Positions 52,101 through 61,504 of a stretch of DNA of 64,000 nt are shown here, piece by piece. The number at the start of each line of letters is the position of its first letter. The stretch's first letter is position 1. Under the pieces are notes generated by a model. That model was not told where the DNA came from, did not search any database, and saw nothing but the letters and a program-made list of their open reading frames with translations. Where the stretch lies: assembly GCA_016223165.1 (NCBI GenBank), contig JACRPO010000009.1, positions 1,426,001-1,490,000 of the forward strand. The letters are read 5' to 3'. The position numbers and the translations under genes were made by a program. The DNA comes from Burkholderiales bacterium. GTDB taxonomy: Bacteria > Pseudomonadota > Gammaproteobacteria > Burkholderiales > Burkholderiaceae_C.

Positions 52101-52711
52101 AGGCGGTCGGCTTCGAGCAGGGTCTGCGCAAGCCGGCGCGCGGCGGTCCAGTCGTGGCCACGCTCGGCCGCGTCGGCGAGCGCTTCGATGGCTTGCCGCC
52201 AGCGGTTGCGCAAGCGCTCGCGGGCCGTGTGCAGCCATCGGTCCAGCTCGGGGCACCCGTCGATGTCGAACCCGGCGAGCAGTTCGGCAAACCGCTGCGG
52301 TTCGGCGCCGTGCGCGTGACCGATCGGCCGGTGGACATCGACCACCACGCCTTCGCCAAGCACCAGCGTGGCGCCGCCGGTGACGAGATCGATGCCGCAG
52401 GCTTTCTTCAGGCGGAACAGGCGCTGTCGCAGGTTCGCGCGGGCCCGTTCGGCCGGCACGTCCGGCCACAGCCACGCGGCGAGGCGCTCGCGCGGCTGCG
52501 AGCCGTCCAGCGCGAGCACGGCGAGCAGCACGGCGTCCTTGATCTCCAGGCCGACATCGGCCTGGCCGGCACGTTTGAGCGAGGGCTTGCCGGTCAGCGC
52601 CAGCACGGGACGCGTGGCAGGGTCTTCTGGTGCGCCGGCTCGGGGCTCGACGTCGGCGTTCAAGGTGCTGGGGACGGGGGACGCATCGCCGGAGATTGTC
52701 CGCGAACGCAC
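49190..52711 (-). CDS. Large BTAD/AAA transcriptional regulator
   Basis: The product is 1173 residues, taken from GTG 52711. The N-terminal region is an OmpR-like winged helix (AWLWPDVPAERARANLRQRLFRLKK), then a BTAD domain. A P-loop GEAGIGKSR near residue 300 and LLAVDDLHFAD near 430 mark an AAA/STAND ATPase. The C-terminal 500 residues are TPR-like helices. This architecture is typical of large ATP-dependent activators. A target is not visible; the nearest gene set is the secreted trio at 47058-49016 on the same strand. Confidence 0.87.
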   Translation of the reverse strand: MRSRTISGDASPVPSTLNADVEPRAGAPEDPATRPVLALTGKPSLKRAGQADVGLEIKDAVLLAVLALDGSQPRERLAAWLWPDVPAERARANLRQRLFRLKKACGIDLVTGGATLVLGEGVVVDVHRPIGHAHGAEPQRFAELLAGFDIDGCPELDRWLHTARERLRNRWRQAIEALADAAERGHDWTAARRLAQTLLEADRLAESAHRRLMRLHHVCGDRAAALAAYERCEQLLRAELGVAPGEETQALRRLVEAGRPPRGNASMSAALLRPPLLVGRDGVWQHLLRAHARRGTVLISGEAGIGKSRLIGEFVAAAGHAVSVGARPGDEHQPYVVLARLLRAALAHHGAMPVGENEDASVRAELARLLPELGTAPDGALAPVRLAWAVEATLRGCASRGLALLAVDDLHFADHASLALLLPLAGQGADAAPGACATWLLASRTGEMPASLRQWEAEITHLPLEPLDVQDVRALIASLELPSLDGAAWAPALARHTGGNPLFLLQTLSAGLEASGPMRFDARPQAGHALPLPPRVGRLIEQRFALLGGEAMRLVRLAAVAGQQFDADLAAQVLHVSVVDLAPAWFELEAAQLLSEAGFPHDLIAEAALRQLPTAIRQALHAQVAEALQARPVAATVLADHWLAARRWREAADALRRGADDARRLSNRGEEARCLELALDCLAHLKPPPGSELHPIGDDAEAAPADDDAISSPWQREVFETRWLHWLAVQSIEPFGVLAQRCDALLATACGTSQQARAWLARAMLETANLRDQPALDAAQQGGSLASQAGDSEVELACTRQAVRALSRLNRSDEAKALVARHAPALLQAPGAGSAPALIDFAAALIVGDDSQRAVDLAEAALRQATARQDWAAVHDAHVHLAWARFMLEQLVVSTGHYEQARRLHARLGMKVMPHQHGMGLARQYRALGRFGDAIALLEETIAAHGQEPGYTLTTLSRCELAIVYWNLGQNARAVRLLQEAPPADAAPSIRAAWLLTRARVTGLPREASAALVRDAQQVIEAEGMQGYRVVLRSELAIVLPPEEGLPIAREVLREARSVKAYVYQLRPALQRTCDLLLQLGRGEEALPLATELAELTSAAQSTSVSVPVVWWTVSQVYAAAGRSQEAAEAWRRARDWIMDTALPNVPEPFRHSYLHVNAVNRAILTARVAESA

Positions 52712-52787
52712 CTGCCGCCCGGCACGGGCATGCCCCTTGTCGAGCGAAGTGCCACGCCGCGCCTGTGCGCGACCTCGGGGCGCGCCC

Positions 52788-53387
52788 TCAGAGCGCGACC
52801 GCGACCTGAACGAGGGTGGCGTCGCTGGGGTCGTCGCGCAGCTGCGCGCCGAGGCTGCGCATCAGCGCCAGCATCGGCGCGTTGTCGGCCAGCACGCTGC
52901 CGTTCAGCGTGCGCACGCCGCTCAAGCGCGCGTGCCGGCCGAGCCGCTGCAGCAGGGCCCGGCCGAGGCCCAGCCCTTGCCAGTCGTCGGCAACGGCGAG
53001 GGCGAACTCGGCGCCGCCGTGCTCGTCGCGCACGTAGCGGGCATCGGCGACCAGGCGCGCCGCGCCGTCCGCGCAGCCGGCCTCGGCCACGAGGGCGACA
53101 TGGCGGCGGAAGTCGATGCTCGTCATCGCCTGCAGCACCGACGCCGGCAGCTGCTTCATCGCGCCGTGGAAGCGCCGCCGGCGCGAGGCGGGCGACAGCG
53201 CCGTGACGAAAGCCTGCTCGGCCGCCACATCGCCCGGCTGCACCGGGCGCAGCTGCACGCTGCGGCCGTCGGCGAGCACGAGCCGTTCACCCGCGGTTGG
53301 CGCGAAGGCCCGCCGGGGCGGCAGCGCGAGCGTGCCGGCCAGCCCGACGTGCGCACCGGGCCGCATGCCGAAGACAGGCGAATTCAT
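52788..53387 (-). CDS. GNAT acetyltransferase
   Basis: The 199-residue protein has the GNAT acetyl-CoA motif LAVADDWQGLGLGRALLQRL and a typical C-terminal beta-alpha region (GSVLADNAPMLALMRSLG). Its start overlaps the DUF2917 stop by 4 bases (ATGA), so the two genes are co-translated. The acceptor substrate is not known. Confidence 0.85.
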   Translation of the reverse strand: MNSPVFGMRPGAHVGLAGTLALPPRRAFAPTAGERLVLADGRSVQLRPVQPGDVAAEQAFVTALSPASRRRRFHGAMKQLPASVLQAMTSIDFRRHVALVAEAGCADGAARLVADARYVRDEHGGAEFALAVADDWQGLGLGRALLQRLGRHARLSGVRTLNGSVLADNAPMLALMRSLGAQLRDDPSDATLVQVAVAL

Positions 53388-53785
53388 GCGCCGCTACCCA
53401 GCGTAGGAGGCGCACCGCGCAGCCACGAGATGAACCGGCGCGCCGTTCTCGAGGTGGGGGCCGAAGCGCCTCGGCGCGAGAGCGCGCGCGCGAACCGGTC
53501 GGCCCAGCCGCGGCTGTGCGCCGGCCCCCGTGCCGGGCGGGCCGATTCCTGAGCCGATTCCTGGGCCGATACCTGGAAGCGTGCCTCGCCGCCCAGGGCA
53601 TAGACGATGACCCGCTCATCGCGCTCGAAACGACGGCTCTCGCCGGCGGCGAGCAGGATGTCCTCGGGCCGGCCGTCGACGGTGATCCAGAGCAGGCCGC
53701 TCTCGGTGCGCACACGCGCCGGCGTGCTCAGGCGCCGCATCTGGTGGCCGGACAGGGTGATGGCGTGGGTCGTGCTCGGGTTCAT
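53384..53785 (-). CDS. DUF2917 family protein
   Basis: The start is ATG 53785 with AAAGGAG upstream; the track start at 53929 is too early. The 133-residue product has the DUF2917 pattern (LSGHQMRRL, GLLWITVDGRPEDILLAAGESRRF, VYALGGEARF), a cupin-like beta structure. The basic, Arg/Ser-rich C-terminal third is unusual. DUF2917 genes often sit next to LysR regulators, as here (53923). Confidence 0.75.
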   Translation of the reverse strand: MNPSTTHAITLSGHQMRRLSTPARVRTESGLLWITVDGRPEDILLAAGESRRFERDERVIVYALGGEARFQVSAQESAQESARPARGPAHSRGWADRFARALSRRGASAPTSRTARRFISWLRGAPPTLGSGA

Positions 53786-53922
53786 GGGAAACTCCTTTGG
53801 GGCTCGCCGACGCATGCGGTGGCAGCATCTATTACCTTGACGGGCCGGGGTGATCGCAATACTCTGCCTACGAGCGCTGCCGCTCAAGCAATCATTCCGA
53901 ACATCACGCATTCCTGTTTCGC

Positions 53923-54972
53923 ATGCCAAGCGACCACCCCCGCCGCCTCCCGCCGCTCGAGTTGCTGGTCGCCTTCGATGCCGCGGCGCGGCACCTGTCG
54001 TTCACGAAGGCGGCGGCCGAGCGCTTCCTGACGCAGTCGGCGGTCAGCCGCCAGATCGCGGCACTCGAAGAGGACCTCGGCGTGCCGCTGTTCCACCGCC
54101 GCCATCGCGCGCTCGAACTGACGGAAGAGGGCTCGCGGCTGGCGCGCGCGGCCACTTCCGCGCTGGCCGGGCTGCGCGAGGCCGTGCAGACGATCCGCGC
54201 GCCGCGCCAGCGCGAGGTGGTGGCGCTGACGACGACACCGGGCTTCGCATCGCTGTGGCTGATCCCGCGGCTGGCGCGCTTCGTGGCCGAGCATCCGCGC
54301 ATCGACGTGCGCATCGACGCCAGCTACGACACGCGCTCGCTGGCCGGCGAGGGCTTCGACGTGGCCGTGCGCTACGGCCCGAAGGACCGGCGCGGCATCG
54401 ACGAGGTCGACGCGCTCTTCGCCGAGACGGTGCAACCGCTGTGCGCGCCGAGCCTGCTGCGCGGCGCGGTGCCGTTGCGCCGGCCGCAGGATCTCGTGCA
54501 CCACACGCTGCTGCACATCGCGATGAGCGGCGACGCGCCGGGCATGCCGCTCGAATGGCAGGCATGGCTGCAGTCGGTCGGTGCCTCCGCCTTCGAGCCG
54601 GCGGCCACGCTCACCTTCACCAACTACGACACCGCGGCGGCGGCCGCCGTCGAAGGCCAGGGCGTGCTGCTCGGGCGCCGGCCGCTCACCGACGGGCTGA
54701 TCGCGCAAGGCCGCCTGGTGGCCCCGTTCAAGGGCCAGCTCGCCTCGGCGCGCGGCTACTACCTGGTGCTCGACGCGGTGGCCGCCCAGCGCCCGCCGGT
54801 GGCCGCGCTCGTGCAATGGCTGCGCACCACGGCGCGTGGCGAGGCCGGGGCGGTGGCAGTGCCCGGCGGCGCGACGGCCGCCAACGATGCCAAAGGCGCC
54901 TCCGGCGGCAGCGCCACGGCGCCGACGCTGACCGCCGCCGCGCCCTCGCGGCGGCCGCGGACGCGTCGCTGA
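53923..54972 (+). CDS. LysR family regulator (GcvA-like)
   Basis: The 349-residue product has LELLVAFDAAARHLSFTKAAAERFLTQSAVSRQIAALE at the N-terminus, the GcvA-type signature, and a LysR effector domain with DVAVRYG and TLTFTNYDTAAAAAVEGQG. A low-complexity Ala/Arg-rich tail adds about 40 residues. It diverges from the DUF2917/GNAT pair across 137 bases and probably controls it. Confidence 0.88.
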   Translation: MPSDHPRRLPPLELLVAFDAAARHLSFTKAAAERFLTQSAVSRQIAALEEDLGVPLFHRRHRALELTEEGSRLARAATSALAGLREAVQTIRAPRQREVVALTTTPGFASLWLIPRLARFVAEHPRIDVRIDASYDTRSLAGEGFDVAVRYGPKDRRGIDEVDALFAETVQPLCAPSLLRGAVPLRRPQDLVHHTLLHIAMSGDAPGMPLEWQAWLQSVGASAFEPAATLTFTNYDTAAAAAVEGQGVLLGRRPLTDGLIAQGRLVAPFKGQLASARGYYLVLDAVAAQRPPVAALVQWLRTTARGEAGAVAVPGGATAANDAKGASGGSATAPTLTAAAPSRRPRTRR

Positions 54973-55021
54973 GGGGCCGCTGAGGGGCCGCTGAGGGGCA
55001 ACTGAGGCGCCGCTGAGGAGC
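54967..55021. repeat. 11-bp tandem repeat starting in the LysR stop region
   Basis: Three perfect CGCTGAGGGGC units are followed by AACTGAGGCGC and CGCTGAGGAGC, five units in all. The first unit contains the LysR stop TGA. Each unit repeats a TGA, so the stop is effectively multiplied in other frames. Confidence 0.85.
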
Positions 55022-55085
55022 CAGCGCCGCCTCGCGCCGCAGCCCGCGCGGCGCGGGCCGCGAGTCGATCGGGGACAATCGCGCC

Positions 55086-56021
55086 ATGCTGCAGCAACGC
55101 ACGATCAAGAGCCTCACCCGCGCCGTCGGCGTGGGCGTGCACAGCGGCCAGAAGGTGGAGCTGACGCTGCGTCCGGCGGCGGCCGACGCGGGCATCGTCT
55201 TCCGGCGCGTCGACCTGCCGGTGCCGGTGGACATCCCCGTCAATGCGCACACGGTGTGCGACACGCGCATGGCCACCACCATCAGCCCCGGCGGCGACCC
55301 GGGCGCGCCGAAGGTGCAGACGATCGAGCACCTGCTGTCGGCCTGCGCCGGCCTCGGCCTCGACAACCTCACCGTCGACATCACCGGCGAGGAGGTCCCC
55401 ATCCTCGACGGCAGCGCCGCCAGCTTCGTCTTCCTGCTGCAGAGCGCCGGCATCGCGTTGCAGGACGCGCCCAAGCGCTTCCTGCGCGTGTTGAAGCCGG
55501 TGGAAGTGCGCGAGGGCGAAGGCGATGCGCTGAAGTGGGTGAGGCTCGAACCCTTCCACGGCTACCGCCTGAGCTTCGAGATCGAGTTCCACCACCCGGC
55601 GCTCGATGCCACCGGCCAGCGCGTCAGCTTCGATTTCGGCTCCGGCCGCTACAAGCGCGACATCGCGCGCGCGCGCACCTTCGGCTTCACGAAGGACGTG
55701 GAGATGATGCGCGCGCGCGGCCTCGCGCTCGGCGGCAGCATGGACAACGCCATCGTCGTCGACGACTACCGCGTGCTCAATGCCGGCGGGCTGCGCTACG
55801 ACGACGAGTTCGTCAAGCACAAGATCCTCGACGCCATCGGCGACATGCAGGTCGCGGGCAAGCCGCTGCTGGCGAGCTACACCGCCTTCAAGGGCGGGCA
55901 TGCGATGAACAACAAGCTGCTGCGCAAGCTGCTCGCCGATGCCAGCGCCTTCGAGGTGGTGAGCTTCGAACGCGAGGTCGAGGCGCCGAGCGGATTTGCC
56001 GACCTGGCGCCGGCCTGGTAG
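55086..56021 (+). CDS. lpxC: UDP-3-O-acyl-N-acetylglucosamine deacetylase LpxC
   Basis: The 311-residue LpxC starts at ATG 55086. It has [18 protein letters not shown] at the N-terminus, the zinc ligands in TIEHLLSA, the catalytic region [14 protein letters not shown], and HKILDAIGD with the third zinc ligand, plus [11 protein letters not shown]. It removes the acetyl group in lipid A synthesis. In many Burkholderiales lpxC follows ftsZ in the cell-division cluster; here a LysR gene precedes it, so this is a displaced or second copy. Confidence 0.96.
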   Translation: MLQQRTIKSLTRAVGVGVHSGQKVELTLRPAAADAGIVFRRVDLPVPVDIPVNAHTVCDTRMATTISPGGDPGAPKVQTIEHLLSACAGLGLDNLTVDITGEEVPILDGSAASFVFLLQSAGIALQDAPKRFLRVLKPVEVREGEGDALKWVRLEPFHGYRLSFEIEFHHPALDATGQRVSFDFGSGRYKRDIARARTFGFTKDVEMMRARGLALGGSMDNAIVVDDYRVLNAGGLRYDDEFVKHKILDAIGDMQVAGKPLLASYTAFKGGHAMNNKLLRKLLADASAFEVVSFEREVEAPSGFADLAPAW

Positions 56022-56098
56022 GCGCCGCGGCAGCAGCCAGCCCAACAGTCGGATCCTGCGCCACACGAGGCCCCTCGCGCGACGACGCCACCACCGCC

Positions 56099-56284
56099 AT
56101 GGTCTTCTTCCGCCTCGTCTTCGGCCTGCTGCTCGTCGCGTCGGTGCTGTGCTTCGCGATGTACATCGGCACCAACCAGGTCGCCTGGCGCCGGCGCGGC
56201 ATCGTCGTGCTGAAGTGGACCTTGATCGCGGCGCTCGGCTTCTTCGCCGTGCTGATCCTCGAGCGGCTGGCGCGGCTGCTGTAG
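56099..56284 (+). CDS. Small two-helix membrane protein after lpxC
   Basis: The 61-residue protein starts at ATG 56099, inside the tail of a longer shadow ORF. It has two hydrophobic segments (FFRLVFGLLLVASVLCFAMYIG and LIAALGFFAVLILERLARLL) joined by a basic loop (TNQVAWRRRGIVVLKW). It matches the common small protein found downstream of lpxC in betaproteobacteria. Function unknown. Confidence 0.65.
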   Translation: MVFFRLVFGLLLVASVLCFAMYIGTNQVAWRRRGIVVLKWTLIAALGFFAVLILERLARLL

Positions 56285-56366
56285 CCCTGTTCCGCCTGTC
56301 CGTCGCCGGGAGCGTGAGCGGCAGGTGAGGCTCCGCCCGCCGCCGCCCACGCTTGCAGACCACCAG

Positions 56367-57560
56367 CTAGCGGCTCGCCGGCGCCGGCGGGCCGGTCCAG
56401 AGCTCGGCGACCGTCTGGCCGCGCACGGCGGCGGCGGCCTCGTGCAGGCGGGCGGGCGCGAGCCGCCCGCTGGCGACGGCGCGGCCGAGCCAGGCCTCGA
56501 TGTCGCCGCCGTCGCGGAAGAAGCCGTCGGCAGCGAGCAGGCCATGCAGCGCCGCGGCGATCACGTGGATGCCGCCGTCGCTGTCGCGCCAGCGCGCCGC
56601 GCCCGGCCTGGCAAAGCCGAGCCGTTCCTGCACGGCCTGGTCCAGCGCCTGCACCACGCCTTCCTCGAACAAGCCCTCGACGCTGTTGTAGCCGCTGTCG
56701 CGGTCCTTCTCGGCCAGGATGCGCCGGATCAGCGGGTCGGCGGCGAGGGTCTCGATGCAGCGCCTGCCAACCGCGCCCTGCATGTCGAAGGGCGGGTGCA
56801 GCGGCTCGTGCGCGGCGGTGAGCACGAACACGCGGTCGGGCGCGTCGGCCTGCGCGATGAAGCGCTGCCCCTGCAGCTTGACACCGTGCGGGCGACAGAA
56901 CCAGAGCAGGTTCAGCTCCAGGCGCGGCTCGATGCGGCGCGCCACCAGGCGTTCGAGTTCGGCGACGACATCGATCGAGGCGAAGCGGTGCTGCAGGTGC
57001 TCGATGCGGCCCGCGGCATCGGCGAAACAGCGGCGATGGAACTCGGCGAACCCGGCCTCGGCCAGCGCCGCCAGCACCTCGCGCAGCCTCGGCACGAGGC
57101 GGCGGAATCGTTCCCACGGCGTGCCGGCCGCGTAGGGGCTGGTGCGAAAGCTTGCCTCCAACGCGGCGGCGTCGTCGGCCAGGTGGCGCAGCACCGCTTC
57201 GAGGGTGTCGGTGTCGCCGCCGGAGGCCACGAGCGCCACCCACGGCCACAGCAGCGTGCCGGCGGCATCGGCCTCGGCGAAGAGGCTGTCGATGGCCTCG
57301 AGCACGGTAGCGGCCAGGCGCGGCTTGAACTCGGACAGTTCGCGCGCATAGTGGCGGGCATAGAACGGCTTGCCCGACAGCGGGCCGAGGAAGGCGATGG
57401 CCTCCAGCCCTTGCGACGTGCGGAAGACCCAATGAGTGCGCGTGCTCGTGCTCGTGCGCGACGGCCCCGGCGGCGCCGAAGCCGGTGCCGCCACGGCCCA
57501 CGATGCCGGCGGCCCGATCAGCGGCCACGCCGCCAGGGACAACAGCAGTCTGCGTGTCAT
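56367..57560 (-). CDS. Exported protein with an HExxH motif
   Basis: The start is ATG 57560, overlapping the AraC stop. The 397-residue product has a signal peptide (RRLLLSLAAWPLIGPPASWAVAAP). It carries HEPLH at 251-255, an HExxH zinc-peptidase-like motif, with Glu residues at 295-300 (VEGLFEEGV) that could be the third ligand. The rest shows no family I recognise. The motif may occur by chance. Co-translation with an AraC regulator suggests a shared signal. Confidence 0.6.
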   Translation of the reverse strand: MTRRLLLSLAAWPLIGPPASWAVAAPASAPPGPSRTSTSTRTHWVFRTSQGLEAIAFLGPLSGKPFYARHYARELSEFKPRLAATVLEAIDSLFAEADAAGTLLWPWVALVASGGDTDTLEAVLRHLADDAAALEASFRTSPYAAGTPWERFRRLVPRLREVLAALAEAGFAEFHRRCFADAAGRIEHLQHRFASIDVVAELERLVARRIEPRLELNLLWFCRPHGVKLQGQRFIAQADAPDRVFVLTAAHEPLHPPFDMQGAVGRRCIETLAADPLIRRILAEKDRDSGYNSVEGLFEEGVVQALDQAVQERLGFARPGAARWRDSDGGIHVIAAALHGLLAADGFFRDGGDIEAWLGRAVASGRLAPARLHEAAAAVRGQTVAELWTGPPAPASR

Positions 57561-58318
57561 GCGCGCAGTGTCGGCCCCTGGCCGCACTGCGTCTTGTCGC
57601 CACTTGACGTTGCGCGGATCGCCGCCGGCGTGGCCCGTGTCAGCTCGCGCACCGCGCGCGTCATGCCGGTCTGGTCGGCGAAACCGGCCTCCAGCGCCAC
57701 CTCCGCCAGCGGCATCGCGCTGCGCAGCAGCAGGTCGACGGCACGGCGCGTGCGCTGCTCGAACCGCACGCGCCTGGGCGTGGCGCCGTAGGCCCGCGCG
57801 AAGCCGCGCGAAACCGACTCCGGGGCGAGGCCGCGCGCCTGCGCCCAACGGCGCAGCGACAGCGAAGGGTCGCGCTGCAGGTCGGCGGCCAGCAGGTCGG
57901 GCCAGTCGCGGGCAGTGGCGGGCGGCACGGCCAGCATCGAGGCGACCAGCGCCTCGATCCTCGCGCTCGCCCCGGCCGCACCGGCGGCTCGTTCGCACTC
58001 GACGGCGCGGGCGAGCGCGTCGGGGTCCTCGATGCGGCCGAAGGCGTCGAGGCGCGCATGCGGCCAGCGCAGGTTGAGCACGAGCGCGTCGCCGCGGCCG
58101 ACGCGATTGCTGTGCGCGCTGCAGCAACCATGCACGGCCACGTCGCCCGGCGCGAGCTCCGACCGCCCACCGGCGTTGGCCTCCCAGTAGCGGCCGCGCA
58201 GCACCACCGCGATGTAGGCGGCCCCGTGCAGATGCCTGGGCAGGGAGGTGCCGGCCGCCAATGTCTGCCGGATGTCCGGCGTCGGCAGCGGCGGGCCCGG
58301 TCGGCTGGTGCTGCGCAT
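57557..58318 (-). CDS. AraC family regulator
   Basis: The 253-residue protein has a cupin-like N-terminal half (GTSLPRHLHGAAYIAVVLRGRYWEANAGGRSELAPGDVAVHG) and a C-terminal AraC pair of helix-turn-helix motifs (LRRWAQARGLAPESVSRGFARAYGATPRRVRFEQRTRRAVDLLL and LAEVALEAGFADQTGMTRAVRELTRATPAAIR). It overlaps the HExxH-protein gene by 4 bases. Confidence 0.88.
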   Translation of the reverse strand: MRSTSRPGPPLPTPDIRQTLAAGTSLPRHLHGAAYIAVVLRGRYWEANAGGRSELAPGDVAVHGCCSAHSNRVGRGDALVLNLRWPHARLDAFGRIEDPDALARAVECERAAGAAGASARIEALVASMLAVPPATARDWPDLLAADLQRDPSLSLRRWAQARGLAPESVSRGFARAYGATPRRVRFEQRTRRAVDLLLRSAMPLAEVALEAGFADQTGMTRAVRELTRATPAAIRATSSGDKTQCGQGPTLRA

Positions 58319-58357
58319 CGACGCAAGGGCCAGTTGCCGGCCAACTCCCGACGCGTC

Positions 58358-59563
<1,206 letters not shown>

Positions 59564-59684
59564 GGTTGAACGGGTAGGAAGGATGGGCGTTTGGAAGGCT
59601 CGGCCAAGCCCGGCAGGCCGGGCACCGCGGCCCGCGTCCCCGGCGCGACCGCAGGCCGCGGGCGCCGGGCACAATGCGTCGCCG

Positions 59685-60434
59685 ATGGCCAAGCGAAGCG
59701 AAATCGAACGGGCCCTCGCCGACCTCCTGCGGCCCGAGGCCTTCCGGGATTATGGGCCGAATGGTCTGCAGGTCGAGGGCCGCGCCGAGGTGCGCCGGCT
59801 CGTCTCCGGAGTCACCGCGAGCCTCGCTTTCATCGACGCCGCCATCGACGCCGGCGCCGATGCACTGCTCGTGCACCACGGCCTGTTCTGGCGCGGCCAG
59901 GACGGGCGGCTCACCGGCTGGCTGCGCGAGCGCGTGGCGCGCCTGCTGGCGCACGACGTGAGCCTGTTCGCCTATCACTTGCCTTTGGATGCCGAGCCCG
60001 AGTTCGGCAACAACGCGCAGTTCGGGCTGCGCTTGCAGCTGCGCGCCGACGCCCGCTTCGGCGAGCAGGACCTCGGCTTCATCGGCGCCGCCGGCCCCTG
60101 GCGCACGACGCAGGAGCTGGCGCAAGGCGCCGCGCAGGTGCTCGGCCGCGCCCCGGTGTGCGTGGCCGGCGACAGGCGAGCGCTCGCGCGCGTGGCCTGG
60201 TGCACCGGCGGCGCGCAGGGCTACTTCGAGGCCGCCATCGCCGCCGGCGCCGACGCCTTCGTCACCGGCGAGATCTCCGAGCCGCAGGCGCACCTGGCGC
60301 GCGAAACCGGCGTCGCCTTCCTCGCCTGCGGCCACCATGCGAGCGAGCGCTACGGCGCGCCGGCGCTGGCCGCGCACATCGCTGAGCGCTTCGGCATCGA
60401 GCACCGCTTCATCGAGATCGACAACCCGGCCTGA
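59685..60434 (+). CDS. Nif3-like dinuclear metal center protein
   Basis: The start is ATG 59685 (the track start at 59283 lies in the protease gene). The 249-residue protein has metal-binding LLVHHGLFW, FAYHLPLDAEPEFGNNAQ, TGEISEPQAHLARETG and CGHHASERYG, the NIF3/YbgI pattern. The family forms toroidal hexamers and may act in cofactor metabolism; the reaction is unproven. It is 19 bases before pdxA. Confidence 0.92.
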   Translation: MAKRSEIERALADLLRPEAFRDYGPNGLQVEGRAEVRRLVSGVTASLAFIDAAIDAGADALLVHHGLFWRGQDGRLTGWLRERVARLLAHDVSLFAYHLPLDAEPEFGNNAQFGLRLQLRADARFGEQDLGFIGAAGPWRTTQELAQGAAQVLGRAPVCVAGDRRALARVAWCTGGAQGYFEAAIAAGADAFVTGEISEPQAHLARETGVAFLACGHHASERYGAPALAAHIAERFGIEHRFIEIDNPA

Positions 60435-60453
60435 AGGGCCTGCGAGCGCGCCC

Positions 60454-61482
60454 GTGACCACACACCGACCCGCCGATGCGAGGGCACTGCCGCTGGTGGT
60501 GACGATGGGCGATGCCGCGGGCATCGGCCCGGAGATCATCGGGCGTGCCTTCGAGCGCGGGGCCCTCGCCGACGCCGTGGTCGCCGGCGACGCCGCCGTG
60601 CTGCGCCGCGCCGGCGCGGCGATGACGGCGCTGATCGACGAGCCGGGCGACCTGGCCGCCGTGCCGCCCGGCTGCTTGCCGGTGCTGGCCGTGCCCGGGC
60701 TGCCCGAGGGGCTGGCGGCCCTGCCCTGGGGACGGGTCGACGCACGCGCCGGCGCCGCGGCAGCCCGCTGCATCGAGCAGGCGGTGCACTGGGTGCGCGC
60801 CGGCGAGGCGGCGGCGATCGTCACCGCGCCGGTGCACAAGGAGGCGCTCGCCGCCGCCGGCCTGCCGTACCCGGGGCACACCGAGATGCTGCAGGCGCTG
60901 GCCACGCAGGCCGGCGCCTCGCCGCCGCCCGTGCGCATGATGCTGGCCAACGACGAGCTGCGCGTCGTGCTGGTGACCATCCACGTTTCGCTCAGGCGGG
61001 CGCTCGAGCTGCTCGACTTCGACGCCGTGCTGCAGACGCTGGCCATTGCGCACGAGGCCGGCCGCGGCTTCGGCATCGCCGCGCCGCGCATCGCCGTGGC
61101 CGGGCTCAATCCGCACGCCGGCGAGGGCGGGCTGTTCGGCGACGAGGAGATCCGCTTCATCGCACCGGCCGTGCAGGCCGCGCGAGGGCGCGGCATCGAC
61201 GCGCAGGGGCCGTTCGCGCCCGACACGGTGTTCATGCGCGCGCGCCGCGGCGAGTTCGACCTCGTGGTCGCCATGACGCACGACCACGGCCTGATCCCGG
61301 TCAAGTACCTCGGCGTCGAAGACGGCGTCAACGTCACGCTCGGCCTGCCCTTCGTGCGCACGAGCCCTGACCACGGCACGGCGTTCGACATCGCCGGGCG
61401 CGGCGTCGCCGATCCGTCGAGCCTGCTGGCGGCGTTGAAGTGGGCGCGGCGGCTGGTCGCCGGCCGGGCGCCGCGCGCCTGA
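60454..61482 (+). CDS. pdxA: 4-hydroxythreonine-4-phosphate dehydrogenase PdxA
   Basis: The start is GTG 60454. The 342-residue product has the PdxA pattern: VTMGDAAGIGPEI, TAPVHKEALAAAGLPYPGHTEML, THVS-like VTIHVSLRRAL, GLNPHAGEGGLFGDEE and VAMTHDHGLIPVKYL. It oxidises 4-phosphohydroxy-L-threonine in pyridoxal phosphate synthesis. The gene follows the Nif3-like gene by 19 bases. Confidence 0.95.
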   Translation: MTTHRPADARALPLVVTMGDAAGIGPEIIGRAFERGALADAVVAGDAAVLRRAGAAMTALIDEPGDLAAVPPGCLPVLAVPGLPEGLAALPWGRVDARAGAAAARCIEQAVHWVRAGEAAAIVTAPVHKEALAAAGLPYPGHTEMLQALATQAGASPPPVRMMLANDELRVVLVTIHVSLRRALELLDFDAVLQTLAIAHEAGRGFGIAAPRIAVAGLNPHAGEGGLFGDEEIRFIAPAVQAARGRGIDAQGPFAPDTVFMRARRGEFDLVVAMTHDHGLIPVKYLGVEDGVNVTLGLPFVRTSPDHGTAFDIAGRGVADPSSLLAALKWARRLVAGRAPRA

Positions 61483-61504
61483 CGGAACGCCGCGCTGCCG
61501 CCGC

